In this document: positions 25,210 through 33,870 of the stretch, one piece after another
Position numbering within the stretch: position 1 is the stretch's first letter
How the letters are laid out: each line of letters begins with the position of its first letter
Origin: Polyangiaceae bacterium
GTDB lineage: Bacteria > Myxococcota_A > Polyangia > Polyangiales > Polyangiaceae
Assembly: GCA_029261965.1 (NCBI GenBank)
Contig: JAJDAH010000042.1
Coordinates: 1 to 40,955 of the forward strand
Length of the DNA: 40,955 nucleotides
Reading direction: 5' to 3'
The notes under the pieces: generated by a model
The model's input: the letters and a program-made list of their open reading frames with translations, nothing else
What the model was told of the DNA's origin: nothing
Databases searched by the model: none
Made by a program: the position numbers and the translations under genes

Positions 25210-25282
25210 CAGGGGCGGAGAGACTCGAACTCCCGACCGGTGGATTTGGAATCCACTGCTCTACCAACTGAGCTACACCCCT
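25210..25282 (-). tRNA. tRNA-Trp (CCA anticodon)
   Basis: A 73-nt cloverleaf can be folded: 7-bp acceptor AGGGGTG/CGCCCCT, D arm GCTC/GAGC, anticodon stem GTGGA/TCCAC with loop TTCCAAA, T arm GGGAG/CTCTC, discriminator G. The 3' CCA is not encoded. It lies between rpmG and secE, the place where many bacteria keep tRNA-Trp. Confidence 0.97.
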
Positions 25283-25296
25283 TCAGTTTTCTCTAC

Positions 25297-25460
25297 CTAA
25301 AGCGTCTCCTGATGAACTGTGTGCCGATTGCAGGTGTTGCAGAACTTCTTCAAGGTCAGTGGCTTCGAGCCTTCACGTCGTACTTTTGTCGTCTTGTAGT
25401 TGCGCGCGCTGCACTCAGTACACGCCAACGCTATCGAAACGCGGCGTGAAAGACGCGACT

Positions 25461-25464
<4 letters not shown>
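25297..25464 (-). CDS. rpmG: 50S ribosomal protein L33, zinc-binding form
   Basis: A 55-codon gene found by reading the gap between tuf and tRNA-Trp. The protein begins at a GTG (25464) whose GTGA overlaps the tuf stop, and ends at TAG 25297-25299. The L33 pattern is clear: [34 protein letters not shown]. Two CxxC pairs (Cys15/18 and Cys42/45) make the zinc ribbon, so this is the C+ form and not the cysteine-free E. coli form. The core normally starts close to RVSIALAC, so the first six residues may be a short extension. It should be translated by coupling to tuf. No better start codon is present, and an internal TTG would remove the first strand. Confidence 0.92.
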
Positions 25465-26657
<1,193 letters not shown>

Positions 26658-26705
26658 TGTTCGGAACCTCTAGGAAATTGCGGATTTACGAGTGTTTCTC
26701 TTTAG

Positions 26706-26778
<73 letters not shown>

Positions 26779-26784
26779 GGGCGG

Positions 26785-26857
26785 AGCGGGAGACGAGGGT
26801 CGAACTCGCGACATTCAGCTTGGAAGGCTGACGCTCTACCAACTGAGCTACTCCCGC
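26785..26857 (-). tRNA. tRNA-Gly (TCC anticodon)
   Basis: Acceptor GCGGGAG/CTCCCGC, anticodon stem TCAGC/GCTGA with loop CTTCCAA, T arm GCGAG/CTCGT, discriminator T. Only 6 nt separate it from tRNA-Thr(GGT), so the two must be cut from a common transcript. CCA is not encoded. Confidence 0.97.
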
Positions 26858-26882
26858 ATTGGTCATCGGCGTTTCGTTCTCT

Positions 26883-26898
26883 GGTTCCTGATGGAACC
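26883..26898 (-). other. Spacer hairpin between tRNA-Tyr and tRNA-Gly
   Basis: GGTTCC and GGAACC form a perfect 6-bp stem with a TGAT-type 4-nt loop, 2 nt from the tRNA-Tyr 3' end. Similar hairpins occur in the other long tRNA spacer and in the leader, so an RNA-processing role is possible. Confidence 0.4.
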
Positions 26899-26900
26899 CG

Positions 26901-26983
26901 TGGAGGGTGTTGGATTTGAACCAACGTAGGCATAAGCCGGCAGGTTTACAGCCTGCTCCCTTTGGCCACTCGGGCAACCCTCC
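26901..26983 (-). tRNA. tRNA-Tyr (GTA anticodon)
   Basis: An 83-nt class II tRNA with acceptor GGAGGGT/ACCCTCC, anticodon stem GCAGG/CCTGC with loop CTGTAAA, a long variable arm, T loop TTCAAAT and discriminator A. CCA is not encoded. It corresponds to tyrU of the E. coli thrU-tyrU-glyT-thrT-tufB transcript. Confidence 0.96.
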
Positions 26984-26994
26984 GGAAGTCGAGT

Positions 26995-27010
26995 GCTCCT
27001 TCGCAGGAGC
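26995..27010 (-). other. Spacer hairpin between tRNA-Thr(TGT) and tRNA-Tyr
   Basis: GCTCCT and AGGAGC form a perfect 6-bp stem with a 4-nt loop. It is the same size as the hairpin in the next spacer and may mark a cleavage site in the tRNA precursor. Confidence 0.4.
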
Positions 27011-27032
27011 GATGTTCATGGCGATGTTCATG
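27009..27032. repeat. Perfect 12-bp tandem duplication in tRNA spacer
   Basis: GCGATGTTCATG occurs twice without interruption, beginning at the last bases of the spacer hairpin. It looks like a recent slippage duplication in non-coding sequence. Confidence 0.7.
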
Positions 27033-27060
27033 AAACGACGATGGCCTTCTGAGAAAGATG

Positions 27061-27133
27061 AGCTGGCGAGGGGACTCGAACCCCTAACCGCCTGTTTACA
27101 AAACAGGTGCTCTACCAGTTGAGCTACACCAGC
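27061..27133 (-). tRNA. tRNA-Thr (TGT anticodon)
   Basis: A 73-nt cloverleaf with acceptor GCTGGTG/CGCCAGC, D arm GCTC/GAGC, anticodon stem CCTGT/ACAGG with loop TTTGTAA, T arm AGGGG/CCCCT and discriminator T. CCA is not encoded. It is the first tRNA of the tRNA-tuf transcript, matching E. coli thrU. Confidence 0.96.
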
Positions 27134-27332
27134 CGACGTGGCAGGCAGCCCTTCAGGGCGTTGAAGATCAGGAGTACGGCAGTCCGCGAACGAGTTGCTT
27201 TAGCGCTTACGGGGTCGACAGGAACAGTCCGTCGTCGTAGGACGACGGAAGGGACACCCGTACCTTTCTCCCAGCCGTCAGGCTCATGGCCTAACGTCGG
27301 GGAGCTGGCTGGCGGGGGCCCAGGACCGCGCA
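27134..27332 (-). other. Leader of the tRNA-tuf-rpoBC transcript, with two hairpins
   Basis: About 190 nt lie between the predicted promoter and the first tRNA. A 9-bp perfect stem TCCGTCGTC/GACGACGGA with a GTAG loop sits at 27228-27249, and a small GCCC/GGGC hairpin at 27148-27159, 14 nt before the tRNA 5' end. No T-run follows either, so they are not typical terminators. No boxA-like antitermination element was found by eye. No coding sequence was recognised here. Confidence 0.45.
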
Positions 27333-27361
27333 CTGGTAGCGCTGGGATCAGACCCTGTCAA
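27333..27361 (-). promoter_or_regulatory. Predicted promoter of the tRNA-tuf-secE-rpoBC superoperon
   Basis: On the minus strand TTGACA (27361-27356) is followed after 17 bp by TACCAG (27338-27333). The -35 is perfect and the -10 starts TACC, as in three other candidates in the window. The remaining 27362-27501 stretch up to the next gene shows no further feature that I can support. Confidence 0.5.
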
Positions 27362-27501
27362 GCACAGACCGTACCGCTCTGGGCACCCTCATCGAATGCC
27401 TTTAATTTCAGCCAGTTGCAGCTCATTTCGCACGTTCTCAACCAGCCATGTCGGCGAGTCGGGACGGATTCGCAGCGGGAGCCCCGCGGCTTTGGGGAGG
27501 C

Positions 27502-28674
27502 TCAGCTCTTCTTCCGATATTTCTTCTTGAGCTCTTCGAGCGCTTCACGCAGCTGAGCACGCGTGTAGGGCAGTCGGTCGATAGCTTCGTCCTCCCGCCG
27601 AATTGCCCCTTCGATTCTGGCCCTGGCTTCTCGCGCGCGTGCCACCCACGCCGACTTCTCGCCGGTGCGCTTGGCCATGGCGAGAGTGCGGTCCATCAGG
27701 TTCTTCCCCTTCTCCAGCAGAACCGAATAGCGGAGACGCATCGCGCCCTCGAACAGATCGCGGCGACCCTTGGTGTCCGCGGTGTCCGGTGCGGGGATCT
27801 TCATCAGCTCGACGTGAAGGCGCTCGTAAAGCTCACCGACCCGAAAGCCCGCCATGGCTGACCAGTGGGGGTCGAGCGCGCGCATCGTCTCCGAGTAGGC
27901 GTTCTGCGCGTCGAGCAAGAGCTGAGCTCGCATCTCGAGCTTGATCGGAAAGTCCGGCGGCAGCGGCGTGAACACGATCGCTTCCCCGCGCATTCGTCGA
28001 ATCTCCCCAAGCGCGAAGTACAGCTGGGCGACGTCCCGCGGCAGGCGCCCAACCGAATCCAGCCGCCTTCGCTCGACGACCCCGCGCCCCTTTTCCACGA
28101 AGGTATGCGCCCGGTCGACGTCCCCGGCGGCGAGGAATGCGTGGGCGCGAGCGCCATGGAGCAGTACCTGCTCGACAGGGGTCTGCTCGACGTAGCGCTT
28201 CGAAAACACCATCGCGACCTGCCCGGCCCGCTCCCAGCTTTCGAGATACAAAAGCACGCGGATCGAGCGCAGCAACGACTCGCGTGCGAGCTGGTGCTCC
28301 GGGAAGCGCCGAGCCACCTGCTCGAACTTCGACTCGGCAACTTCGTAGCGCCCGCTTTCGTCGTGGGCGACCCCCGCTCGAAAGAGTGCTTCGGCAGCGC
28401 GCGGGCCCTTGGGATCCAGCGAGAATACTCGGTCGAAATCGGCCGCCGCCGCCTCCATGTCACCCTTCAGCAGCGCGGCGGTTGCCCGATCGAACAGCTC
28501 GTCGATCGTCACGGCCTCGCCGGGAGTGATGACGGTGCGAGGGACCTCGACGACGGGTGGCGGCGTGGCCGCTTCGCTCGGGGCCTCGGGGGCGCTCGGG
28601 CCTGCTCCCGGCCGCGCCGCGCAGCCACAAGTGAAAGCCAAAAGACACCAAACTCGCGCTCGAAGAATGCTCAT
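27502..28674 (-). CDS. TPR-repeat envelope protein, probable lipoprotein
   Basis: A 390-residue exported protein. The N-terminal signal SILRARVWCLLAFTCGC ends at Cys18 or Cys20 in an imperfect lipobox, followed by an Ala/Pro/Ser linker to about residue 45. From about 55 onward the sequence is helical with TPR-type pairs, for example LLKGDMEAAAADFDRVFSLDPKG and ESGRYEVAESKFEQVARRFPEH. The C-terminus is strongly charged (EALEELKKKYRKKS). The ATG 28674 has AGGGAG a few bases upstream. It is transcribed toward the tRNA operon but ends before that promoter and is divergent from the DUF465 gene. TPR lipoproteins usually hold together envelope complexes; which one cannot be said. Confidence 0.82.
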   Translation of the reverse strand: MSILRARVWCLLAFTCGCAARPGAGPSAPEAPSEAATPPPVVEVPRTVITPGEAVTIDELFDRATAALLKGDMEAAAADFDRVFSLDPKGPRAAEALFRAGVAHDESGRYEVAESKFEQVARRFPEHQLARESLLRSIRVLLYLESWERAGQVAMVFSKRYVEQTPVEQVLLHGARAHAFLAAGDVDRAHTFVEKGRGVVERRRLDSVGRLPRDVAQLYFALGEIRRMRGEAIVFTPLPPDFPIKLEMRAQLLLDAQNAYSETMRALDPHWSAMAGFRVGELYERLHVELMKIPAPDTADTKGRRDLFEGAMRLRYSVLLEKGKNLMDRTLAMAKRTGEKSAWVARAREARARIEGAIRREDEAIDRLPYTRAQLREALEELKKKYRKKS

Positions 28675-28722
28675 GCTCCCTGTCTGAGTGTACGCCGCGA
28701 AGCGAAAGTTCCGCGAGCAGAG

Positions 28723-28738
28723 TGGCCCGAAAATTGCG
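28723..28738 (+). promoter_or_regulatory. Possible sigma54 (-24/-12) promoter element
   Basis: TGGCCCG-N4-TTGCG matches the sigma54 consensus TGGCACG-N4-TTGCA at all but two positions, with the invariant GG and GC correctly spaced. It lies 209 bp before the DUF465 start, within the divergent gap 28675-28946. A chance match is possible. Confidence 0.3.
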
Positions 28739-28805
28739 CCTCGGAAGATTCGGCCAGGGCACTGAAATTGCTTGGGATCTGCTCGTCGTGCGTCACCGAA
28801 ATTTG

Positions 28806-28833
28806 TTGACCTGGCCCGCCCGACACCTACCTT
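28806..28833 (+). promoter_or_regulatory. Predicted housekeeping promoter of the DUF465 gene
   Basis: TTGACC (28806-28811), a 16-bp spacer and TACCTT (28828-28833) predict a start near 28840, giving a leader of about 107 nt before the ATG at 28947. The -10 has the TACC form seen at other promoters in the window. Confidence 0.5.
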
Positions 28834-28946
28834 GGAGAAGTGGTTGGTCGGGAGCGGACACGACGCGAGCCTCGGGAGGCACCGCGGCGTTCGTCGGCTC
28901 CAAAGGATTCGTCGCGCGAAGGGCGCGGCGGGGAGGTGTGCTGCTC

Positions 28947-29135
28947 ATGAAGGAAATGACGTCGGACGGTCTGCAGTCTTTGCAGGCCAAGCACCAGCAA
29001 CTCGATCAGGAGCTGCGTCACCTCGAACGCCGGGCGTACCTCACTCCAGCCGAGCAGCAGCAGGCCACGGTCTTGAAGAAACAGAAGCTCGCGACGAAAG
29101 ACCAAATCGTCGCGAGCAAGCCAGGCGACGAGTAG
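28947..29135 (+). CDS. DUF465 / YdcH-family small coiled-coil protein
   Basis: A 62-residue protein with the DUF465 pattern: LQAKHQQLDQELRHLERRAYLTPAEQQQ followed by LKKQKLATKDQI. It should form a short antiparallel helical hairpin. The family is widespread in proteobacteria without an established biochemical role. ATG 28947 is chosen because GGGAGG lies about 10 nt upstream and the family begins here; the frame is open for 75 codons further upstream in unrelated Arg/Gly-rich sequence. It converges with trmB, the stops being 15 nt apart. Confidence 0.88.
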   Translation: MKEMTSDGLQSLQAKHQQLDQELRHLERRAYLTPAEQQQATVLKKQKLATKDQIVASKPGDE

Positions 29136-29150
29136 CGTCCGAAACCGGCG

Positions 29151-29771
29151 CTAGCGGCATCGGTAGTGCAGCCGGTGCACGGGTAGCCCATCCTCGACGG
29201 CTCGGCGCTCGCGAGGACTGGGAGTCCCGTAGGGGTTGAGTTCGACTCGCGCTCGAGCGGCGACTGGCTCAAATCCGGCGTGCGCGTCGACGAGTCTCTC
29301 GTATTCATCCGCGCGGTCTTCGACATCCGTCTGAACGAAAAGCTCTGCGCCGGGGACCAGGACCCGCGCGAGATCGTCGAGCAGCTCGCGCGTCACGACT
29401 TTGCGTTTGGCGTGGCGCTTTTTCCACCAAGGGTCTGGGAAGTGGACAAAAACGGTGGACACGCACGCCGGGGGGAATCGGGGAAGCGCATGGCGCGCGT
29501 CCTCGGCAAATACCCGCCCACGGTCTCCGAGCCCGCGCGACGCGAGACGCCGATCGACGATCGTCGCCCACTTGCGACGGATCTCGAGTCCGATCATCCG
29601 CTGGCTCGATTCGGCAACCAGCCGTTCGAGGATGAAGCCCCCCCGACCCGGGCCGATCTCCAGCTCGATGGGCTCCTCACCCGCCCCGACCAAAATGCGA
29701 GGATCGACCCGATCCCCCTCCGGCAGTCGGGGCGCATCGGCATAAACGTCTGTCTGGGGCACGGGAGACAA
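29151..29771 (-). CDS. trmB: tRNA (guanine-N7)-methyltransferase
   Basis: A 206-residue SAM-dependent enzyme that makes m7G46 in the tRNA variable loop. The SAM-binding motif EIGPGRGGFILE, the family signature FVHFPDPWWKKRHAKRKVV, and a late NPYGTPSPRERRAVEDGLPVHR segment identify it. The start is TTG 29771, supported by GGAGG 5 nt upstream; the nearest alternative is an in-frame GTG three codons later. The N-terminus has no extension of note. It lies divergent from the GT-C protein gene with a 39-bp gap. Confidence 0.93.
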   Translation of the reverse strand: MSPVPQTDVYADAPRLPEGDRVDPRILVGAGEEPIELEIGPGRGGFILERLVAESSQRMIGLEIRRKWATIVDRRLASRGLGDRGRVFAEDARHALPRFPPACVSTVFVHFPDPWWKKRHAKRKVVTRELLDDLARVLVPGAELFVQTDVEDRADEYERLVDAHAGFEPVAARARVELNPYGTPSPRERRAVEDGLPVHRLHYRCR

Positions 29772-29810
29772 CCGTACCTCCGTTCGTGCTCGGTGAAATA
29801 GACTCGCCGC

Positions 29811-31844
29811 ATGGCCGCCGGTTCGAAGGCGCTCGGCGAAGCCCTCGCGGGTTTCGCCCGACGCCAGTGGTGGCTGGTTCTAGGCACCTGTGTGCTCGCG
29901 TTCATCACCACGCGCGCCGTGCTGGAGGCGACCGGCGGCGAGCCGGCGGTGCCTCTCGACGACGCCTACATCCACTTTCAGTTCGCGCGGAGCTTCGCCG
30001 AGCTCACTCCCTTCGTTTACACGTCAGCTACCGCGCCAACCCCGGGCGCAACCAGCCTCGCCTGGCCGGGCGTCCTGGCGATTTTCTACGCCTTGGGTTT
30101 TCACGGCACGTCCATCATCTGGCCAGCTTGGGCCCTCGGCTGGTTGTGCCTGGGGCTCTTGGCGCACGAGACGCGACGCCTCGCGAGTGGGTTGGTCGAG
30201 CCGGACGTCGCGGTGGCCGCGGCGGTGATGACTCTGGCGTTCGGTGGGCACACTTGGTTCGCCGGCAGCGGCATGGAGGTATTGCCGTTCGCTTGGGTGC
30301 TCACCCGCACCGCACGCCGAGTTGCCGAATGGGGAGAACGCTCGCACACGGGTGAAGCGGGACACGAGCAAGAAGCGAGTCGCCGGGCGCTCGAGCTCTG
30401 TGTGCTCGGCGTCGCGGGCCCGCTGCTTCGCCCCGAGGGCATCGTCGGCACGGCTCTGGTGATCGGCGCCCTCTTGCTTCGCGCCAAGGGTAAACGCCGC
30501 GCGCTCGCGCTCGTCCCGGTCGCCGGCGTGTTTCTCCCCGCAGCGATCTATTGGCTTGCCACCGGCAGCGCGTCGAGCACGACTCAAGCAGTGAAGTGGC
30601 TCCCGGCGAGCCCTTACTTCGACTCGCCTCGACTCTGGAGCGCCATCGCATACCACCTCCGCCTGTTCTTCGGGACGTTGCTCGACGGGCGTCTGTGGAG
30701 CGCGCTCTTCATCCCGGCGGGCTCTGCCGTGCTCGCGTGGGCGGCACTCGCATCGCTTCCGGTGGCGGGATGGGTGCGCCGCCGCCCGTGGCGCGCCGCC
30801 GTCGTTTCAATCGTGTGCCTGGGCATGTTGATTCCGACGACCTACGAAACCTTCCTCGTCAACCGCCTGAGATATCTTTGGCCCTTCGCCGCCGCTTGGC
30901 TCGTAGGTGCAGCTACGTTGGCTCAGCTCGCCGGAGACCTCGGCTCCCGCTTCGGAAAACATCTTGCCAGGCTACCGCTCGTCATAGCCGGCGTATTCGT
31001 CGGCGGCCTCGGGAGCCAGCTGTCGATGTCGATCGACGATCTGGCCACGAGTGCAGAAGCCGTTCGCCAGCAGCAGGTGTCCTTGGGTCGGTGGGCGAGG
31101 GACCACTTGCCACGAGACGCCACTATCGGAGTCAACGACGCCGGCGCGATCGCATACTTCTCCGAGCGCCGAGTTTTCGACGTCGTCGGCTTGACCACGT
31201 CGTCCGAGGGTCGGTTCTGGGTCGCCGGTCCCGGTTCACGATTCGAACACTACGAATCGCTGGGCGAAGCGAAGCTGCCAACCCACTTCATCGTGTACCC
31301 CGAATGGATGAGCGTCGCCCCGGTGCTAGGCGAGCGCTTGACGGACCGAACTGTGACGAACGCGACGATCCTGGGCGGGACGAGCATGGTCGCGTTCGTA
31401 GCGTCGTACTCCGTGCTCGGCTCGGCCCATTCTCCCGCTGACCCGGCGGGGGAGCTCGTGGACAGACTCGATGTCGCGGACCTCGAGAGCGAAGCCGGCC
31501 ACGAGTACGAGCTCGATTCTGCTGCCCGAGAATGGAACGTCGTCGTTCAGAACGGGGCTCGTGCCGACGGGGCGCGCACGTCGCGCGGTCGAGATCGCTT
31601 CGAGCTCGCGCTAAGCGGGGGAGGAGCTTTGATCGCGCGGTTCGCGGCGGACGAGCCACTCGAGCTCGAGGTGAACGTCGACGGAGAGCGGATCGGCAGC
31701 TTGCGTCTCGACGGCCGAAGTTGGGAAGAACATCGCGTCGACGTGCCGCCAGGAGTTGACGGTCGACACGTCGTCGAGATTCGAGCCCTCGGCTGGACGA
31801 CCTTCACGTCGATGCACTACTGGTCGTACCGAAAGATCGATTGA
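29811..31844 (+). CDS. Polytopic membrane protein, GT-C-type glycosyltransferase-like
   Basis: A 677-residue inner-membrane protein with roughly ten hydrophobic helices in residues 20-430. The first external loop has VPLDDAYIHFQFARS, an Asp-Asp pair (50-51) like the catalytic or metal-binding loop of GT-C enzymes that use lipid-linked sugars. The loop YTSATAPTPGATSL follows. Residues from about 430 form a soluble domain on the same side, with GVNDAGAIAYFSERRVFDVVGLT and a beta-rich C-terminus (ELEVNVDGERIGSLRLDGRSW). This suggests transfer of a sugar onto an envelope glycan or protein; substrate unknown. No glycan gene cluster surrounds it. It could also be an uncharacterised non-catalytic relative. 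ATG 29811 lacks a strong Shine-Dalgarno sequence. Confidence 0.75.
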   Translation: MAAGSKALGEALAGFARRQWWLVLGTCVLAFITTRAVLEATGGEPAVPLDDAYIHFQFARSFAELTPFVYTSATAPTPGATSLAWPGVLAIFYALGFHGTSIIWPAWALGWLCLGLLAHETRRLASGLVEPDVAVAAAVMTLAFGGHTWFAGSGMEVLPFAWVLTRTARRVAEWGERSHTGEAGHEQEASRRALELCVLGVAGPLLRPEGIVGTALVIGALLLRAKGKRRALALVPVAGVFLPAAIYWLATGSASSTTQAVKWLPASPYFDSPRLWSAIAYHLRLFFGTLLDGRLWSALFIPAGSAVLAWAALASLPVAGWVRRRPWRAAVVSIVCLGMLIPTTYETFLVNRLRYLWPFAAAWLVGAATLAQLAGDLGSRFGKHLARLPLVIAGVFVGGLGSQLSMSIDDLATSAEAVRQQQVSLGRWARDHLPRDATIGVNDAGAIAYFSERRVFDVVGLTTSSEGRFWVAGPGSRFEHYESLGEAKLPTHFIVYPEWMSVAPVLGERLTDRTVTNATILGGTSMVAFVASYSVLGSAHSPADPAGELVDRLDVADLESEAGHEYELDSAAREWNVVVQNGARADGARTSRGRDRFELALSGGGALIARFAADEPLELEVNVDGERIGSLRLDGRSWEEHRVDVPPGVDGRHVVEIRALGWTTFTSMHYWSYRKID

Positions 31845-31868
31845 CAGAGTCTCCACCGAATTACAACG

Positions 31869-31896
31869 TTGAAAGCACTTGGCGTCCGGATAGACT
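31869..31896 (+). promoter_or_regulatory. Possible promoter of the SRPBCC/H1-tail gene
   Basis: TTGAAA (31869-31874), 16 bp, then TAGACT (31891-31896), about 110 bp upstream of the ATG at 32008. The -10 is not of the TACC type seen elsewhere in this window, so the call is tentative. Confidence 0.35.
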
Positions 31897-32007
31897 CGCG
31901 CCCAGCGAGCAACTCGTGAGCATGGCGTTCGAACCTGCTCGCACCGTCACACGCTCGCCACAACATGGCCTGTCGCCGCATGTCCGGCGCACACCGGCAG
32001 GAGCAGC

Positions 32008-32892
32008 ATGAGCCAGGAGCGAATCCGCATCTCGAGCATCATTCCGGCAGACCCCGACCGGATTTACCGCGCGTGGATGGACGCCGCCGAGCACACGGCG
32101 ATGACCGGAAGCGAAGCGACGGTCGTCCCACGCCGCGGAGGCCGGTTCTCCGCCCACGGCGGCTACATCACCGGTAAGACCATCGAGCTCGACACGGGCA
32201 AACGAATTCTTCAGTCGTGGCGCACGAAGCACTTCCCCGACGGCAGCTCCGACTCGACGATCGAGGTGAAGTTCAAACCGGCGAACACGGGAACTCGCGT
32301 CATCATCACGCACGCCGCGATCCCCGAAGGACAGGGGGACCAGTACCGGGTCGGTTGGCTCGCCAAGTACTTCAAGCCCATGACCGAATACTTCCAGGCC
32401 AATCCCGTGGGACCGCCGCCCGGTTTGCCGACGCCGCGGACTGAAGCCGAACGGACAAAAGCCGAGGCCGCCGCCAACGGCGCGTCAAAGAAAGCGGCCG
32501 GCGCGTCGGCGTCGGATGACGAAACCGCCTCGGAAAAGAAGTCTGCGAAACCAGCGGCCAAAAAGCCCGCCCATCGGAGCAAAACCAAGAAGAAGGCGAG
32601 CAAGCAGTCCACGCGGACGAAGCCAAAAAAGACAGCCAAGAAGAAGGCCACCAAGAAGAAGGCCACCAAGAAGAAAGCCGCCAAGAAACCGGCGCGCGCG
32701 AAAAAATCGAAGGCGGCGAGCCGCGGCAAGAAAAAGAGCGCGACCAAGAAGTCCTCGGGCCAGCGTCGACGCGCAAAAACCAAACGAGCCGTCGGGAAAA
32801 AGAAGCCCGCTAGAAAGCCCGCGGCCGCGAAGAAGCGCGCAGGCGGGTCCGCAAGAAAACCTGCCAAAAAGACGCGTTCGAAGCGGCGGTGA
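32008..32892 (+). CDS. SRPBCC (AHSA1-like) domain fused to a histone H1-like Lys/Ala-rich tail
   Basis: A 294-residue two-part protein. Residues 1-135 look like a START/SRPBCC domain of the AHSA1 type: IRISSIIPADPDRIYRAWMD, GGRFSAHGGYITGK, ILQSWRTKHFPDGS, THAAIPEGQGDQYRVGW. Residues 140-294 are low complexity, almost all Lys, Ala, Arg, Ser, Thr and Pro, with KKKAT and PAKK-type units typical of H1-like bacterial DNA-binding tails. The start ATG 32008 has AGGAG 5-6 nt upstream. Tail binding to DNA or RNA through charge is expected from similar tails; what the SRPBCC pocket binds is unknown. The reading frame is intact across the junction, so this is a true fusion. Confidence 0.88.
   Translation: MSQERIRISSIIPADPDRIYRAWMDAAEHTAMTGSEATVVPRRGGRFSAHGGYITGKTIELDTGKRILQSWRTKHFPDGSSDSTIEVKFKPANTGTRVIITHAAIPEGQGDQYRVGWLAKYFKPMTEYFQANPVGPPPGLPTPRTEAERTKAEAAANGASKKAAGASASDDETASEKKSAKPAAKKPAHRSKTKKKASKQSTRTKPKKTAKKKATKKKATKKKAAKKPARAKKSKAASRGKKKSATKKSSGQRRRAKTKRAVGKKKPARKPAAAKKRAGGSARKPAKKTRSKRR
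32638..32682 (+). repeat. Three 15-bp tandem repeats in the basic tail
   Basis: The unit AAGAAGAAGGCCACC encodes KKKAT and occurs twice exactly, and a third time with two changes (KKKAA). Repeat number probably varies between strains by slippage. Confidence 0.8.
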
Positions 32893-32925
32893 GCCGCGGG
32901 CCAGACGCCTGCTATACCGCGGGTC

Positions 32926-33870
32926 GTGCGCTCGCGTTCGCTAGGGAACACCGGCCTCGAAGTCTCGGAGCTCGGCCTCGGCACTTGGGGGCTTTCCGGC
33001 GACAGCTGCGGCTCGGTTCCGGAAGCGGAACAGGACAAGGTCATCGACCGAGCGCGAGCGCTCGGGATCACATTGTTCGACACTGCGGACAGCTACGCGC
33101 ACGGCAAGATGGAAGAACGGCTCGGGCGCCGTCTGCCAGCGGACTCGCAAACATGCATCGTCACGAAGATCGGCACCGATCGCGATGCCGACCCGCCCCA
33201 AAAGCGCTTCAGTGTCTCGTATCTGCGTGCGGCCTTCGAAAAATCGCGGGACCGGATTGGGCGCGACACCCTCGATGTCGTCCTGCTTCACAATCCTTCG
33301 GTAGCGGCGATCGAAAAAGGGGACGCGACGGGACTGCTCGAAGAGCTCCGGAAAAGCGGGGCCGTGCGTGCCTGGGGCGTCAGTGTCGGCGATCCCGATA
33401 CCGGGAGGGCCGCGGCAAAAAGCGGCGCCCAAGTGCTCGAGCTCGCCTACAACGTGTTGCACTCGCACGACTTGCGCGACTTGACCGAGCTGGTCACCGA
33501 AAAGCAAATCGGCATCCTGGCGCGGTCGGTGCTCTCCTACGGGCTCCTTTGCGGGCACTGGCCTCCGCACAAGACTTTTCCGGGCATCGACCACCGAGCA
33601 CAACGCTGGACCGCCGACGAGCTGCGCCGACGCGTGAGTCAGCTCGACGCCGTGCGCGCGCTCGTGGGTGGGCCCGTGCTCACGATGCGCGCCGGCGCGC
33701 TCCGGTACGTCTTAGCCAACGACCTCGTCGGCTCCGCGGTTCTGGGTCCACGAAACATCATCCAACTCGACCAGTTGGTTCGTGAGGGTGGCCGCGAGCC
33801 TCCATACCTCGACGACGAAAAGCTCGCAAAGCTGGCGACTCGGCTCACTGACGTCGGTGTGGAGCAGTGA
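32926..33870 (+). CDS. Aldo/keto reductase
   Basis: A 314-residue NAD(P)H-dependent oxidoreductase with a TIM-barrel fold. The catalytic tetrad is complete: Asp52 and Tyr57 in LFDTADSY, Lys81 in IVTKIG, and His122 in VVLLHNPS. The opening SLGNTGLEVSELGLGTWGLSG is characteristic. Start is GTG 32926; no earlier suitable start keeps the family N-terminus, and no strong Shine-Dalgarno sequence is seen. It begins 33 nt after the basic-tail gene, so co-transcription is possible. Its stop overlaps the next GTG start (GTGA), making it the first gene of a three-gene operon. The physiological substrate cannot be inferred. Confidence 0.92.
   Translation: MRSRSLGNTGLEVSELGLGTWGLSGDSCGSVPEAEQDKVIDRARALGITLFDTADSYAHGKMEERLGRRLPADSQTCIVTKIGTDRDADPPQKRFSVSYLRAAFEKSRDRIGRDTLDVVLLHNPSVAAIEKGDATGLLEELRKSGAVRAWGVSVGDPDTGRAAAKSGAQVLELAYNVLHSHDLRDLTELVTEKQIGILARSVLSYGLLCGHWPPHKTFPGIDHRAQRWTADELRRRVSQLDAVRALVGGPVLTMRAGALRYVLANDLVGSAVLGPRNIIQLDQLVREGGREPPYLDDEKLAKLATRLTDVGVEQ

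Noticed and set aside
25187-25267. Upstream in-frame extension of secE
   Set aside because: It would run through tRNA-Trp; the ATG at 25186 is after the tRNA.
28722-28946. Upstream extension of the DUF465 gene
   Set aside because: DUF465 proteins begin near the ATG at 28947 and the extension contains the predicted promoter.
32211-33083. 290-codon minus-strand frame that looks hydrophobic (Phe/Leu/Ala-rich)
   Set aside because: It is the complement of the Lys/Ala-rich tail: AAG and AAA read backwards as CTT and TTT. It is not a membrane protein.
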